A stretch of 43,292 nt of DNA from an uncultured Flavobacteriaceae bacterium. GTDB taxonomy: Bacteria > Bacteroidota > Bacteroidia > Flavobacteriales > Flavobacteriaceae. The notes under the pieces are model-generated. The model saw nothing but the letters and a program-made list of their open reading frames with translations. It ran no database searches and was not told the DNA's origin. Positions within the stretch are counted from its first letter, which is position 1. Each line of letters starts with the position of its first letter. This document shows positions 14,569-22,765 of this stretch, in pieces. Position numbers and translations under genes: made by a program. Location of the stretch: positions 1 to 43,292 of the forward strand of contig CANMLX010000037.1 in NCBI GenBank assembly GCA_947498845.1. Reading direction: 5' to 3'.

Positions 14569-17221
14569 CTTCTTCCTCACTAGATTCTGTGTTTTTCGTA
14601 TCACTAGGAAGTGGATTATGTGTTTTAGATATAGTAGTGTTATCATCACTATCTAGGGAAACTGTAGTCTCATCTACAACCTCAATATCATCTGCATGAA
14701 TCTCCTCTGGCGCTTCATAAGGTAACGGCTCTAATAAATTAATTTGATTGATTTTATCCTTTGTAAGCTGATTTCCTTGTGCAGAAATCCCTTTAACATC
14801 TATAAACGCTTCCAGATTAACTTCAAGATTCTCTTTTCTATCCTTACCACGTTCTTTTGCAAAAACAATTTCTACCATTGGTTTCCAATCGGTAGATACA
14901 ATTTCTAATTGAGAATCTGGATGATCCGAAATAAAGGATTCTTCTCTACCTTCATTTTCTATTAAAAAACGCTTTACATAGTATAATGCTTTCTCTCCAT
15001 TAAAATAAATAGCAGATATTGGTTTTTTGGGTACCCACTTTTCCAAAACAATCATAGTTCTATCAAAATGCATTGTCACTTCTGGTGTTACAGTTTTAAG
15101 AAGTCCAGATTGATTTATAATCAACAATTTATCTTCTCCCCTAAACTCCCCAATAAGTTCTCCTCTACCATCTACATTGATGCGCTGTACAGTCTCATCA
15201 AACCATATTTTACGGGGTTTTAAAGTAGAAACCCCTTTTTCTTTTAATTCAATACGCTTAACGGGATATTTTGTAACAACATTTCCTTTTGATGCTCTTC
15301 CTTTTATTAAAATATCGGCAAAATCGATATCCCATTTCAATTTTTTAATACTCCCTGCTTGCCTTAAATTAACAGTAATAATTTCGGCCTCTCCATTTAG
15401 GTTAGCAGTAAAATATAACACCTTAGAACCTTTGTTTCCATTGGTTAAATCGTATTCTCTATCTCTGGTTATAGCTGTAACAGCAAAACGTTTAATATAA
15501 GTTGGCCCTTTTGCACCATCCTTATAAATCATGTTATATATGGTACGTTTATCCTTCTTCTTGAATACAGCTACATGAATAATATCTTTACCTATAAACG
15601 TTTTAGAACCTACTTTAGTGACCATCATTTTTCCTGCCCCAGTAAATACAATGATATCATCAATATCACTACAATCTCCTACATACTCATCTTTACGCAG
15701 TGATGTTCCTATAAAACCTTCAGTTCTATTAACATATAGCTTGGTATTCCTTATAACTACCTTTGTAGCATCTACATCATCAAAGGTTCTTATTTCGGTT
15801 TTTCGTTCTTTACCTTCACCATAATCCTTTTTTAATCTTTTAAAATAAGTAATGGCATACGTTATTAAATGCTCTAAGTGATGTTTTACTTCGGCAATCT
15901 GCTCTTCTAAAGCATCAATTTTTTGTTGTGCTTTATCTATATCAAACTTAGAGATACGTTTAATCCTAATTTCGGTTAAACGCACAATATCATCTTCTGT
16001 AACGTCCCTTTTTAAATGTTTTATATGTGGTTTTAATCCTTTATCAATTGCTGTAATAACACCTTCCCAGGTTTCCTGTTCTTCTATATCACGATAAATT
16101 CTATTTTCTATAAAAATGCGCTCTAAAGATGCAAAGTGCCATTGTTCTTCAAACTCTCCTAGTTTTATCTCCAGTTCTTGTTTTAAAAGCTGAACAGTGT
16201 TGTCTGTAGAACGACGTAACATTTCAGATACACCTATAAATAAAGGCTTATTATCTTCAATAACACAGCCTAGAGGAGAAATTGACGATTCACAACTTGT
16301 AAATGCATAGAGAGCATCAATGGTTTTATCTGGAGATAATCCAGAAGGAAGATGTATTAATATTTCAACTTCAGCAGCAGTATTATCTTCTATTTTCTTA
16401 ACTCTTATTTTCCCTTTGTCATTAGCTTTCAAAATAGAATCAATCAAAGACGATGTTGTAGTTCCAAAGGGCAATTCTGAAACAACTAGGGTGTTTTTGT
16501 CTAATTGAGAAATTCTGGCACGAACACGCACCTTTCCTCCACGATTCCCATCATTATAATTAGAAAAATCGGCAATACCTCCAGTAGGAAAATCGGGCAA
16601 AATGGTAAACCGTTTGCCTTCTAAATGTTTTATAGAAGCATCTATAAGCTCGATAAAATTATGTGGTAATATTTTTGTAGAAAGTCCTACAGCAATACCT
16701 TCTCCTCCTTGTGCCAATAATAACGGAAACATAACAGGAAGGTTTACAGGCTCTTTTCTTCTACCATCATAACTAGCCTGCCATTCTGTAATTTTAGGAT
16801 TGTAAACAACATCTAAACCAAACTTAGAGATACGTGCTTCTATATAACGTGATGCTGCAGCTCTGTCTCCTGTTAAAATATTACCCCAGTTTCCTTGCGT
16901 ATCGATTAACAAATCTTTTTGACCAATTTGTACCATAGCATCTGCTATACTAGCGTCGCCATGTGGGTGGTATTGCATGGTATGTCCAACGATGTTAGCT
17001 ACTTTATTATAGCGTCCATCATCTAAATCTTTCATGGAATGCATAATACGACGCTGTACAGGTTTAAAACCATCTTCTATTGCCGGTACTGCTCGTTCTA
17101 GAATTACATACGATGCGTAATCTAAAAACCAGTCTTTGTACATCCCAGTTACCCGGGTTATGGTTTCTTGGGGCTCTTCGTTTTGGTCGTTTGTTAAATC
17201 GTCGTTTTGATCTTCTATCAT
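14543..17221 (-). CDS. parC: DNA topoisomerase IV subunit A
   Basis: An 892-residue type IIA topoisomerase subunit that cuts and rejoins DNA. The catalytic tyrosine is Y126 in AAASRYIEAR; the quinolone region reads QYHPHGDASIADAM (84-97), and the beta-propeller domain follows from about residue 500 (EYVGDCSDIDDIIVFTGAGKMMVTKVG). The C-terminus is acidic and ends in DDGQTTLF. It forms the A2B2 enzyme with the ParE product encoded upstream on the same strand. A palindrome (17229-17248) ends 7 bases before the start codon, inside the leader. Its last codons overlap the EEP gene, suggesting coupled expression. Confidence 0.93.
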   Translation of the reverse strand: MIEDQNDDLTNDQNEEPQETITRVTGMYKDWFLDYASYVILERAVPAIEDGFKPVQRRIMHSMKDLDDGRYNKVANIVGHTMQYHPHGDASIADAMVQIGQKDLLIDTQGNWGNILTGDRAAASRYIEARISKFGLDVVYNPKITEWQASYDGRRKEPVNLPVMFPLLLAQGGEGIAVGLSTKILPHNFIELIDASIKHLEGKRFTILPDFPTGGIADFSNYNDGNRGGKVRVRARISQLDKNTLVVSELPFGTTTSSLIDSILKANDKGKIRVKKIEDNTAAEVEILIHLPSGLSPDKTIDALYAFTSCESSISPLGCVIEDNKPLFIGVSEMLRRSTDNTVQLLKQELEIKLGEFEEQWHFASLERIFIENRIYRDIEEQETWEGVITAIDKGLKPHIKHLKRDVTEDDIVRLTEIRIKRISKFDIDKAQQKIDALEEQIAEVKHHLEHLITYAITYFKRLKKDYGEGKERKTEIRTFDDVDATKVVIRNTKLYVNRTEGFIGTSLRKDEYVGDCSDIDDIIVFTGAGKMMVTKVGSKTFIGKDIIHVAVFKKKDKRTIYNMIYKDGAKGPTYIKRFAVTAITRDREYDLTNGNKGSKVLYFTANLNGEAEIITVNLRQAGSIKKLKWDIDFADILIKGRASKGNVVTKYPVKRIELKEKGVSTLKPRKIWFDETVQRINVDGRGELIGEFRGEDKLLIINQSGLLKTVTPEVTMHFDRTMIVLEKWVPKKPISAIYFNGEKALYYVKRFLIENEGREESFISDHPDSQLEIVSTDWKPMVEIVFAKERGKDRKENLEVNLEAFIDVKGISAQGNQLTKDKINQINLLEPLPYEAPEEIHADDIEVVDETTVSLDSDDNTTISKTHNPLPSDTKNTESSEEEDDGQTTLF

Positions 17222-17228
17222 ATTACCT

Positions 17229-17248
17229 ATTCCTGCGCAGGCAGGAAT
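17229..17248. repeat. Palindrome ATTCCTGC-N4-GCAGGAAT, copy 1
   Basis: A perfect 8-bp stem with loop GCAG, immediately upstream of the parC start codon. Its arms are identical to those of the palindrome at 17636-17655 on the other side of the GIY-YIG gene. Confidence 0.9.
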
Positions 17249-17257
17249 CTTATTAAT

Positions 17258-17572
17258 TTATATTCTAATTTTTGTATAATCTAAATTCCAGTTTAAACTT
17301 AAAACTCCCCAACTTGGATTCATGTCTTCAATTAATTTTATTTTCCATCCTCTTTTCCATTTCTTAAATTGTTTCTCTCTTATTACTGCTTCAGAACAAT
17401 CTTCTATTTCTTCAAAATAAATTAATTTATCACAATTATATTTCGCAGTGAATGCGTTTGGATATATTTTTAATTTATGTTCCTTTACGCTCTCTTCAAT
17501 AGTATCTGTTATTCCAATATATAAAATCCCATTAGGCTTATTAGTCATTATATACACATAACATAATTTCAT
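17258..17572 (-). CDS. Small GIY-YIG nuclease-family protein lacking the catalytic arginine
   Basis: A 104-residue single-domain protein of the UPF0213-like GIY-YIG group. The GIY-YIG strands are CYVYIM (4-9) and LYIGIT (17-22), and the metal-binding glutamate position is kept as E66 in IREKQFKKWKRGW. The helix that normally reads L-x-x-R-x-x-EH reads IEESVKEHK, so the catalytic arginine is Ser28; activity is doubtful. The gene sits between parE and parC on the same strand, exactly framed by two palindromes with identical arms, and looks like a mobile or formerly mobile cassette. Its function is unknown. Confidence 0.8.
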   Translation of the reverse strand: MKLCYVYIMTNKPNGILYIGITDTIEESVKEHKLKIYPNAFTAKYNCDKLIYFEEIEDCSEAVIREKQFKKWKRGWKIKLIEDMNPSWGVLSLNWNLDYTKIRI

Positions 17573-17635
17573 TTTTCAACAAAAAATATTTACAAAATTC
17601 ACGTGTAAGAATACTATTTTTTAATCCATTACAAG

Positions 17636-17655
17636 ATTCCTGCCTTCGCAGGAAT
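17636..17655. repeat. Palindrome ATTCCTGC-N4-GCAGGAAT, copy 2
   Basis: A perfect 8-bp stem with loop CTTC, directly touching the parE stop codon (17656-17658). It could also act as a terminator or mRNA-stabilising hairpin, though no T-run follows on the minus strand. Confidence 0.9.
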
Positions 17656-19512
17656 TTATTTATCTTCAATTAAATCCATCTCTACCTTTAAATTATCTAT
17701 GATAAACTCTTGTCGTGATGGTGTGTTTTTCCCCATATAGAATGCTAATAATTCTTCTATGGACATATTATCATCTAACATCACTGGGTCTAAGCGAATA
17801 TCATCCCCTATAAAATGCTGAAACTCATCTGGCGAAATTTCACCTAAACCTTTAAATCGTGTAATTTCTGGTTTAGGCTTTAGTTTTTCTATAGCATTAA
17901 CACGCTCCTCTTCGGTGTAACAGTAAATAGTTTCTTTTTTATTTCTTACTCTAAAAAGAGGTGTTTGTAAGATGTATAAATGACCTTGTTTTATAACTTC
18001 AGGAAAAAATTGAAGAAAGAATGTGATAAGCAGCAAACGAATATGCATACCATCTACATCGGCATCTGTAGCAATAACAACATTGTTATAACGTAAATCT
18101 TCTAAAGATTCTTCTATATTTAATGCGGCTTGTAACAGGTTAAACTCTTCGTTTTCATAGACAATTTTCTTAGTTAGTCCATAGCAATTTAGAGGTTTCC
18201 CTTTTAAACTAAAGACTGCTTGTGTGTTTACATCCCGTGATTTTGTAATACTACCAGAAGCAGAATCTCCCTCTGTAATAAACAACGTAGTTTCTAAATT
18301 TCTTTCGTTTTTAGTATCTCCAAAATGCACGCGACAATCACGTAGTTTTTTATTATGAAGACTAGCCTTTTTAGCACGGTCTTTAGCTAATTTTCTTATT
18401 CCTGAAAGCTCTTTACGCTCTCGCTCTGCTTGAAGGATTTTACGCTGAAGCGTTTCTGCTGTATCTTGATTTTTATGTAAATAGTTATCTAAATAGCGTT
18501 TTACAAAATCATTAATATAAGTACGCACTGTTGGATAGTCGCCACCCATGTCTGTAGACCCCAACTTTGTTTTTGTTTGACTTTCAAAAACGGGTTCCAT
18601 AACTTTTATAGCGATCGCACTCACTATAGATTTACGTACATCTGAAGCATCATACGTTTTGCCATAAAACTCACGCACAGTTTTTACAACGGCTTCTCTA
18701 AAGGCATTTAAGTGTGTCCCGCCTTGTGTTGTATTTTGTCCATTAACAAAACTATTGTATTCTTCGCTATACTGCGTTTTACTGTGGGTTAATGCTATTT
18801 CTATATCATCACCTCTTAAATGGATGATTGGGTATAGTAAATCTGTTTCATTAATTTTTTCGGAGAGTAAATCTTTTAAGCCATTTTCACTATAATACTT
18901 TTCTCCATTGAAAACTATGGTTAAACCAGGGTTAAGATACACATAATTTTTAAGCATTTTTACTATATATTCATTACGATATTTATAGTTTTTAAAAATA
19001 CTTTCATCAGGAATAAAAGATACTTTAGTTCCCTTTCTTCGGGTAGTATCTTCCAGCATCTCTTTATTGGTAAGCTCACCTTGGGCAAATTCGGCCGAAG
19101 CAGATTTCCCATCACGTGTGGATTCTACTCTAAAATAGTTAGATAATGCATTTACTGCTTTTGTACCAACACCATTAAGTCCTACAGATTTTTTAAAGGC
19201 TTTAGAGTCGTACTTACCACCTGTATTCATTTTGGAAACCACATCCACTACTTTTCCTAAGGGAATACCACGTCCATAATCACGCACTATAACTTTACTG
19301 CCTTGTATAGAAATTTCGATGGTTTTACCTGCTCCCATCACAAATTCGTCGATAGAATTATCTAAAACTTCTTTAAGGAGTATGTATATGCCATCGTCTG
19401 GAGAAGACCCATCACCAAGTTTTCCAATATACATTCCTGGACGCATACGAATGTGCTCTTTCCAGTCTAATGAACGAATATTATCCTCGGTATATTTGGT
19501 TTGTTCTGCCAT
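17656..19512 (-). CDS. parE: DNA topoisomerase IV subunit B
   Basis: A 618-residue ATPase subunit that drives strand passage. The GHKL ATP-binding site is seen as EVLDNSIDEFVMG and VRDYGRGIPLG, followed by GLNGVGTKAVNALS; the TOPRIM domain shows FITEGDSASGS, LKGKPLNCYG and DADVDGMHIRLLL; the C-terminal segment has RFKGLGEISPDEF. Length suits a ParE/short GyrB. The ATG at 19510-19512 (MAEQTKYTEDNI) is preferred; the longer reading from 19554 adds 14 residues not typical of the family. It is transcribed toward the GIY-YIG gene and parC. Confidence 0.93.
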   Translation of the reverse strand: MAEQTKYTEDNIRSLDWKEHIRMRPGMYIGKLGDGSSPDDGIYILLKEVLDNSIDEFVMGAGKTIEISIQGSKVIVRDYGRGIPLGKVVDVVSKMNTGGKYDSKAFKKSVGLNGVGTKAVNALSNYFRVESTRDGKSASAEFAQGELTNKEMLEDTTRRKGTKVSFIPDESIFKNYKYRNEYIVKMLKNYVYLNPGLTIVFNGEKYYSENGLKDLLSEKINETDLLYPIIHLRGDDIEIALTHSKTQYSEEYNSFVNGQNTTQGGTHLNAFREAVVKTVREFYGKTYDASDVRKSIVSAIAIKVMEPVFESQTKTKLGSTDMGGDYPTVRTYINDFVKRYLDNYLHKNQDTAETLQRKILQAERERKELSGIRKLAKDRAKKASLHNKKLRDCRVHFGDTKNERNLETTLFITEGDSASGSITKSRDVNTQAVFSLKGKPLNCYGLTKKIVYENEEFNLLQAALNIEESLEDLRYNNVVIATDADVDGMHIRLLLITFFLQFFPEVIKQGHLYILQTPLFRVRNKKETIYCYTEEERVNAIEKLKPKPEITRFKGLGEISPDEFQHFIGDDIRLDPVMLDDNMSIEELLAFYMGKNTPSRQEFIIDNLKVEMDLIEDK

Positions 19513-19627
19513 AAATAGGGTGGTAAAATAAGATTGCACGCTAATATAGTACAACAGAACAAAAAATAAAATAGCAGATCTACAAAGTAATTAACAATGA
19601 AAAATTAATATTGTTGAGAACATGCCA

Positions 19628-20536
19628 TTAAGCTTTACGCCCTTTTAATACTGACATCAATAAAATTCCTGCTATAACAACCAAAGCGCCGAATAGCTGT
19701 AATAAAGTTAAGGTTTCATTTAAAAAGATAACTGCTAGAATAATAGTAGAAATTGGTCCCATACCAGCAATAATCGCAAAATTAGAAGAACTTATCATTT
19801 TTATTGATTTAGATACTAAAAACGAGGGTATTACTGTCGAAAAAATAGCAATTAAAAATCCTAGAACATATACTTCCCATGAAAAGCTCAATAGATTTGT
19901 ATCGTTTATAATACTATAATGAATAAATACACACATACAGGATACTAACATAGCATATGCCGTAAATCTCATAACTCCAAATTTGGGTATTAGCCATCCA
20001 CTTCCTACCAAATAAGACGCATATGTGATTGCACTTATCAAAATAAAAACCCCACCTACAAGTGTATTTTGACCGGACATATTAACTTCTTCCCAAAAGG
20101 CTACAATAATCCCTAAATAGGTAATTGCTATGGCTCCAGCTTGGATTTTTGTTATCGTTTGTTTTAAAAATAATTTATTTAACAGTAATACAATCGTTGG
20201 ATATATAAATAAAATAATACGCTCTAAACTTGCCTTTATATATTTTAAACCAACAAAATCAAAATAGCTTGCCAAGTAATAGCCTACAAAACCAAAGAAG
20301 ATAAGCCACAAATAATCTTTTGAATTTAGCCGAAATGAGTTCCTCTCTTTTTTATGATATATTAACGCAATAACCACATAAAACGGAAAAGAAAACAACA
20401 TACGCAACAATAAAACACTTATGGCATCAACGCCATAAGTGTACGCTAGTTTAACCATAACTGCCTTAGAAGAAAATAAAACTATACCTATAAGTCCTAT
20501 CCCTATACCATACCAAAATTGTTTTGTTGTTTGCAT
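19628..20536 (-). CDS. EamA/DMT-superfamily membrane transporter
   Basis: A 302-residue integral membrane protein with about ten hydrophobic helices in two repeated EamA halves. The first half runs from GIGIGLIGIVLFSSKAVMVK to the ITYLGIIVAF region; the second from LVGGVFILISAITYASYLVG to LFGALVVIAGILLMSVL. Each half ends in the family pattern of a proline/glutamate-containing loop (FLNETLTLLQLFGA in the second). Members export amino acids, nucleotide-related or other metabolites; the substrate is unknown. The end is basic (KGRKA), on the cytoplasmic side. A TAGTTTTG box lies 4 bases before the ATG. Confidence 0.87.
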   Translation of the reverse strand: MQTTKQFWYGIGIGLIGIVLFSSKAVMVKLAYTYGVDAISVLLLRMLFSFPFYVVIALIYHKKERNSFRLNSKDYLWLIFFGFVGYYLASYFDFVGLKYIKASLERIILFIYPTIVLLLNKLFLKQTITKIQAGAIAITYLGIIVAFWEEVNMSGQNTLVGGVFILISAITYASYLVGSGWLIPKFGVMRFTAYAMLVSCMCVFIHYSIINDTNLLSFSWEVYVLGFLIAIFSTVIPSFLVSKSIKMISSSNFAIIAGMGPISTIILAVIFLNETLTLLQLFGALVVIAGILLMSVLKGRKA

Positions 20537-20540
20537 AAAA

Positions 20541-20548
20541 CAAAACTA
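20541..20548 (-). promoter_or_regulatory. Candidate -7 box of the EamA gene
   Basis: Minus-strand TAGTTTTG matches TAnnTTTG and ends 4 bases before the ATG (20534-20536), implying a leaderless transcript. No -33 TTG is seen at normal spacing. Confidence 0.4.
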
Positions 20549-20859
20549 GAATGGAATTTTTAAGCTAAATTTTAAAAAAAAACAAAACTACGATAGTCAA
20601 CAACATGAAATAATGCTCTGTAAAAGTTTTATTGTGTAGATTCTGCCTTTACCTTTAACGTTTTATTTCTGTTAACCAATAGGTTAGTCATATAACGCTT
20701 TAAACCTGAATTCGACCTAAGAACACTATTTTTTTTAAAATTCAAATCCTTTTCTATTATCCGCTTGAGTTAAATAAGTGCATTATGTAATCCTTATAAA
20801 ACTGTGAAAATTGATTAATTTCAAGCTAAAAACCACTAAACAGGCCATCTTCTTCCTTA
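20549..20859. other. Intergenic region without a recognised gene
   Basis: About 310 bp of AT-rich DNA with no credible reading frame, RNA gene or repeat that I can see. It ends at the 36-bp palindrome at 20860. Confidence 0.6.
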
Positions 20860-20895
20860 AATTACGATAAACTAGCGCGCTAGTCTATCGTAATT
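20860..20895. repeat. 36-bp palindrome downstream of the split SRPBCC gene
   Basis: Arms AATTACGATAAACTAGCG and its inverse with a single mismatch (17 of 18 pairs). The right half is repeated at 8-24. No T-run follows on either strand, so it is not a standard intrinsic terminator; a protein-binding or recombination palindrome is equally possible. Confidence 0.9.
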
Positions 20896-20949
20896 ATAAG
20901 TTGAATCTAGCCTATTTATTGACTTTTATCTATGATTCTTAAATCGAAT
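20879..20949. repeat. Second copy of the palindrome-plus-gene-tail repeat
   Basis: Matches 8-78 with about four mismatches and no gaps. Here it is the natural 3' end of the SRPBCC gene, so this is the likely source and the copy at the window start the derived one. Confidence 0.8.
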
Positions 20950-21506
20950 TCAAGTTTTAAGAATAACGTATTTACTATTTTACCTAAAACTCCTAAAGGT
21001 GACTCAAAAAAAAACGTATCTATCATAAGTATTTTTTTCTTTCCTATATGCTTAAATATATGTTCATGCCTAAAGCTTTTAAAAGCTCCAGAAACCATCT
21101 CATCCACAAAATAATTTGGTGCATTAAATTCGGTTATTTTAGATGTTATACCAGTTCTTATGTAAAATTGCACAAAAGAAAATAGAATATTTTTGTGCTA
21201 GGCGAAGAAGAAAATGCAAGCATAGCCTAAATTCTGGTTTCATTTTATGATGAAGTCTAGTGCAAAAAGAACTGTTTTATTTGAATAATTTTATGTAAGA
21301 AATGGTATTAGGTACTGTACAATCCCAAAGTGCTTTGCTTTCCAGGTTACACTTTCACCTAATCCAATTAAACCCATAGTTTTACCCGAAATAGCAATTT
21401 CTTGAGACTGCTTCATAGATTCCTGATGTACATCTATATTTCGAGCTAAATCAAAACAGACTTGTATGTCTGCATTGATTTCTGTTTCGATCTCTATTAA
21501 TGGCAT
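20916..21506 (-). pseudogene. SRPBCC-family (START-like) gene split by a 159-bp element
   Basis: The N-terminal part (21506 down to 21308) encodes MPLIEIETEINADIQVCFDL and continues to VTWKAKHFGIVQYL; the C-terminal part resumes at TSKITEFNAPNYFVDEMVSG and ends LEFDLRIIDKSQ. The family normally reads HFG-x-x-Q-x-LTSKIT across this point. Removing the element at 21149-21307 and one TTA copy restores this join in frame, giving a 142-residue protein. SRPBCC proteins bind hydrophobic ligands in a helix-grip pocket; this type often sits near cell-envelope or division genes in Bacteroidetes. As it stands, both pieces end or start in element sequence and the gene is broken. Substitutions elsewhere look few, so the break is recent. 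Confidence 0.88.
21149..21307. mobile_element. 159-bp palindromic element, TACCA family, copy 3 (inside a gene)
   Basis: Ends TACCAGTTCTTATGTAAAAT and, inverted, TACCATTTCTTACATAAAAT. Arm similarity continues inward almost to the centre (CAAA, TTTTTG, CTAG and AAAATG blocks in both arms). The core GCAAGCATAGCCT matches copies 1 and 2. It is bounded by perfect TTA direct repeats at 21146-21148 and 21308-21310; deleting the element with one TTA restores the host reading frame exactly. Confidence 0.9.
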
Positions 21507-21569
21507 GTGAAGATTACAAATTAAAACATTAAGACTTTGTTTAAATTTAAAAAAACCAAAAGGGATACG

Positions 21570-22664
21570 CTATACATTAAACAAAAAATGCATCACATCA
21601 CCATCTTTAACAGTATAATTTTTACCCTCTACACGCATTTTACCGGCTTCTTTAACTTTAGTTTCACTTCCATAAGCCACATAGTCGTTATAAGCTATTA
21701 CTTCTGCTCTAATAAAGCCTTTCTCAAAATCGGTATGAATTACACCTGCTGCTTGCGGTGCACTTGCTCCAATATCTACTGTCCATGCACGTACTTCCTT
21801 TTCTCCAGCAGTAAAATAAGTTTGCTGATTTAGTAGTTTATATGCTGCTCTAATTAACTTAGACGCCCCTGGTTCTTCCAAACCAATGTCTTCTAGAAAC
21901 ATTTTACGTTCCTCATAATCATCCAACTCATTAATATCTGCTTCTGTTCCAACAGCTAATATTAAAACTTCTGCGTTTTCGTCTTTAACTGCTACCTTAA
22001 CTTTATCTACATACTCATTACCATTCACTGCAGCTCCTTCATCGACATTACAGACATACATTACTGGTTTATCTGTTATAAATTGTAATGGTTTTACGTA
22101 ATCTATATAATCTTCTTCCGAAAACTCTAATGCCCTAACAGACGTACCAGCTTCTAAACCTTCTTTTAATTTTAACAGCACAGCTTCTTCACTTTGCGCC
22201 TCTTTATTTCCTGTTTTTGCTGCACGTTTTACTTTATCTAACTTTTTTTCTACAGTCTCCAAATCTTTTAACTGCAGCTCCATATCGATAGTTTCCTTAT
22301 CTCTAATAGGATCTACACTACCATCCACATGTACTATATTATCATTATTAAAACAACGTAATACATGTAATATAGCATCGGTTTCTCTTATATTACCTAG
22401 AAACTGATTACCTAAACCTTCACCCTTACTAGCGCCTTTAACTAACCCTGCTATGTCTACAATTTCTACTGTTGCTGGTATCACACGCTCTGGGTTAACT
22501 AGAGTCTCTAGTTTCTCTAAACGGGGATCAGGAACATTTACTACACCAATATTTGGCTCTATAGTACAAAATGGAAAGTTAGCACTTTGCGCCTTAGCAT
22601 TTGACAAACAATTAAATAAGGTTGATTTTCCTACGTTTGGTAATCCTACGATACCTGCTTTCAT
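21570..22664 (-). CDS. ychF: Redox-regulated ATPase YchF (Obg-family GTPase fold)
   Basis: A 364-residue P-loop protein associated with ribosomes and stress response, using ATP more than GTP. Motifs: GLPNVGKSTLFNCLS (P-loop), NFPFCTIEPNIGVV (switch I), VDIAGLVKGASKGEGLGNQFL (G3), a coiled-coil insertion (LKDLETVEKKLDKVKR), and YVCNVDE replacing the NKxD guanine motif, which explains the ATP preference. The C-terminal TGS domain ends VKDGDVMHFLFNV. Length is standard. It lies 64 bp upstream of the broken SRPBCC gene on the same strand. Confidence 0.95.
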   Translation of the reverse strand: MKAGIVGLPNVGKSTLFNCLSNAKAQSANFPFCTIEPNIGVVNVPDPRLEKLETLVNPERVIPATVEIVDIAGLVKGASKGEGLGNQFLGNIRETDAILHVLRCFNNDNIVHVDGSVDPIRDKETIDMELQLKDLETVEKKLDKVKRAAKTGNKEAQSEEAVLLKLKEGLEAGTSVRALEFSEEDYIDYVKPLQFITDKPVMYVCNVDEGAAVNGNEYVDKVKVAVKDENAEVLILAVGTEADINELDDYEERKMFLEDIGLEEPGASKLIRAAYKLLNQQTYFTAGEKEVRAWTVDIGASAPQAAGVIHTDFEKGFIRAEVIAYNDYVAYGSETKVKEAGKMRVEGKNYTVKDGDVMHFLFNV

Positions 22665-22765
22665 AATTTACATTAGTTTTTAAGGCTGTAAATGTAGTTA
22701 TTTTCAAAATTATTTTTCGTAACATTATAGGGCTTTAATCGTTTAATTAGTAGTAATTCTTGTAA

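Noticed and set aside
14569..14649. N-terminal extension of the EEP protein
   Set aside because: The extra 27 residues read the parC 3' end in another frame and are not like a family N-terminus; the start within the last parC codons is preferred.
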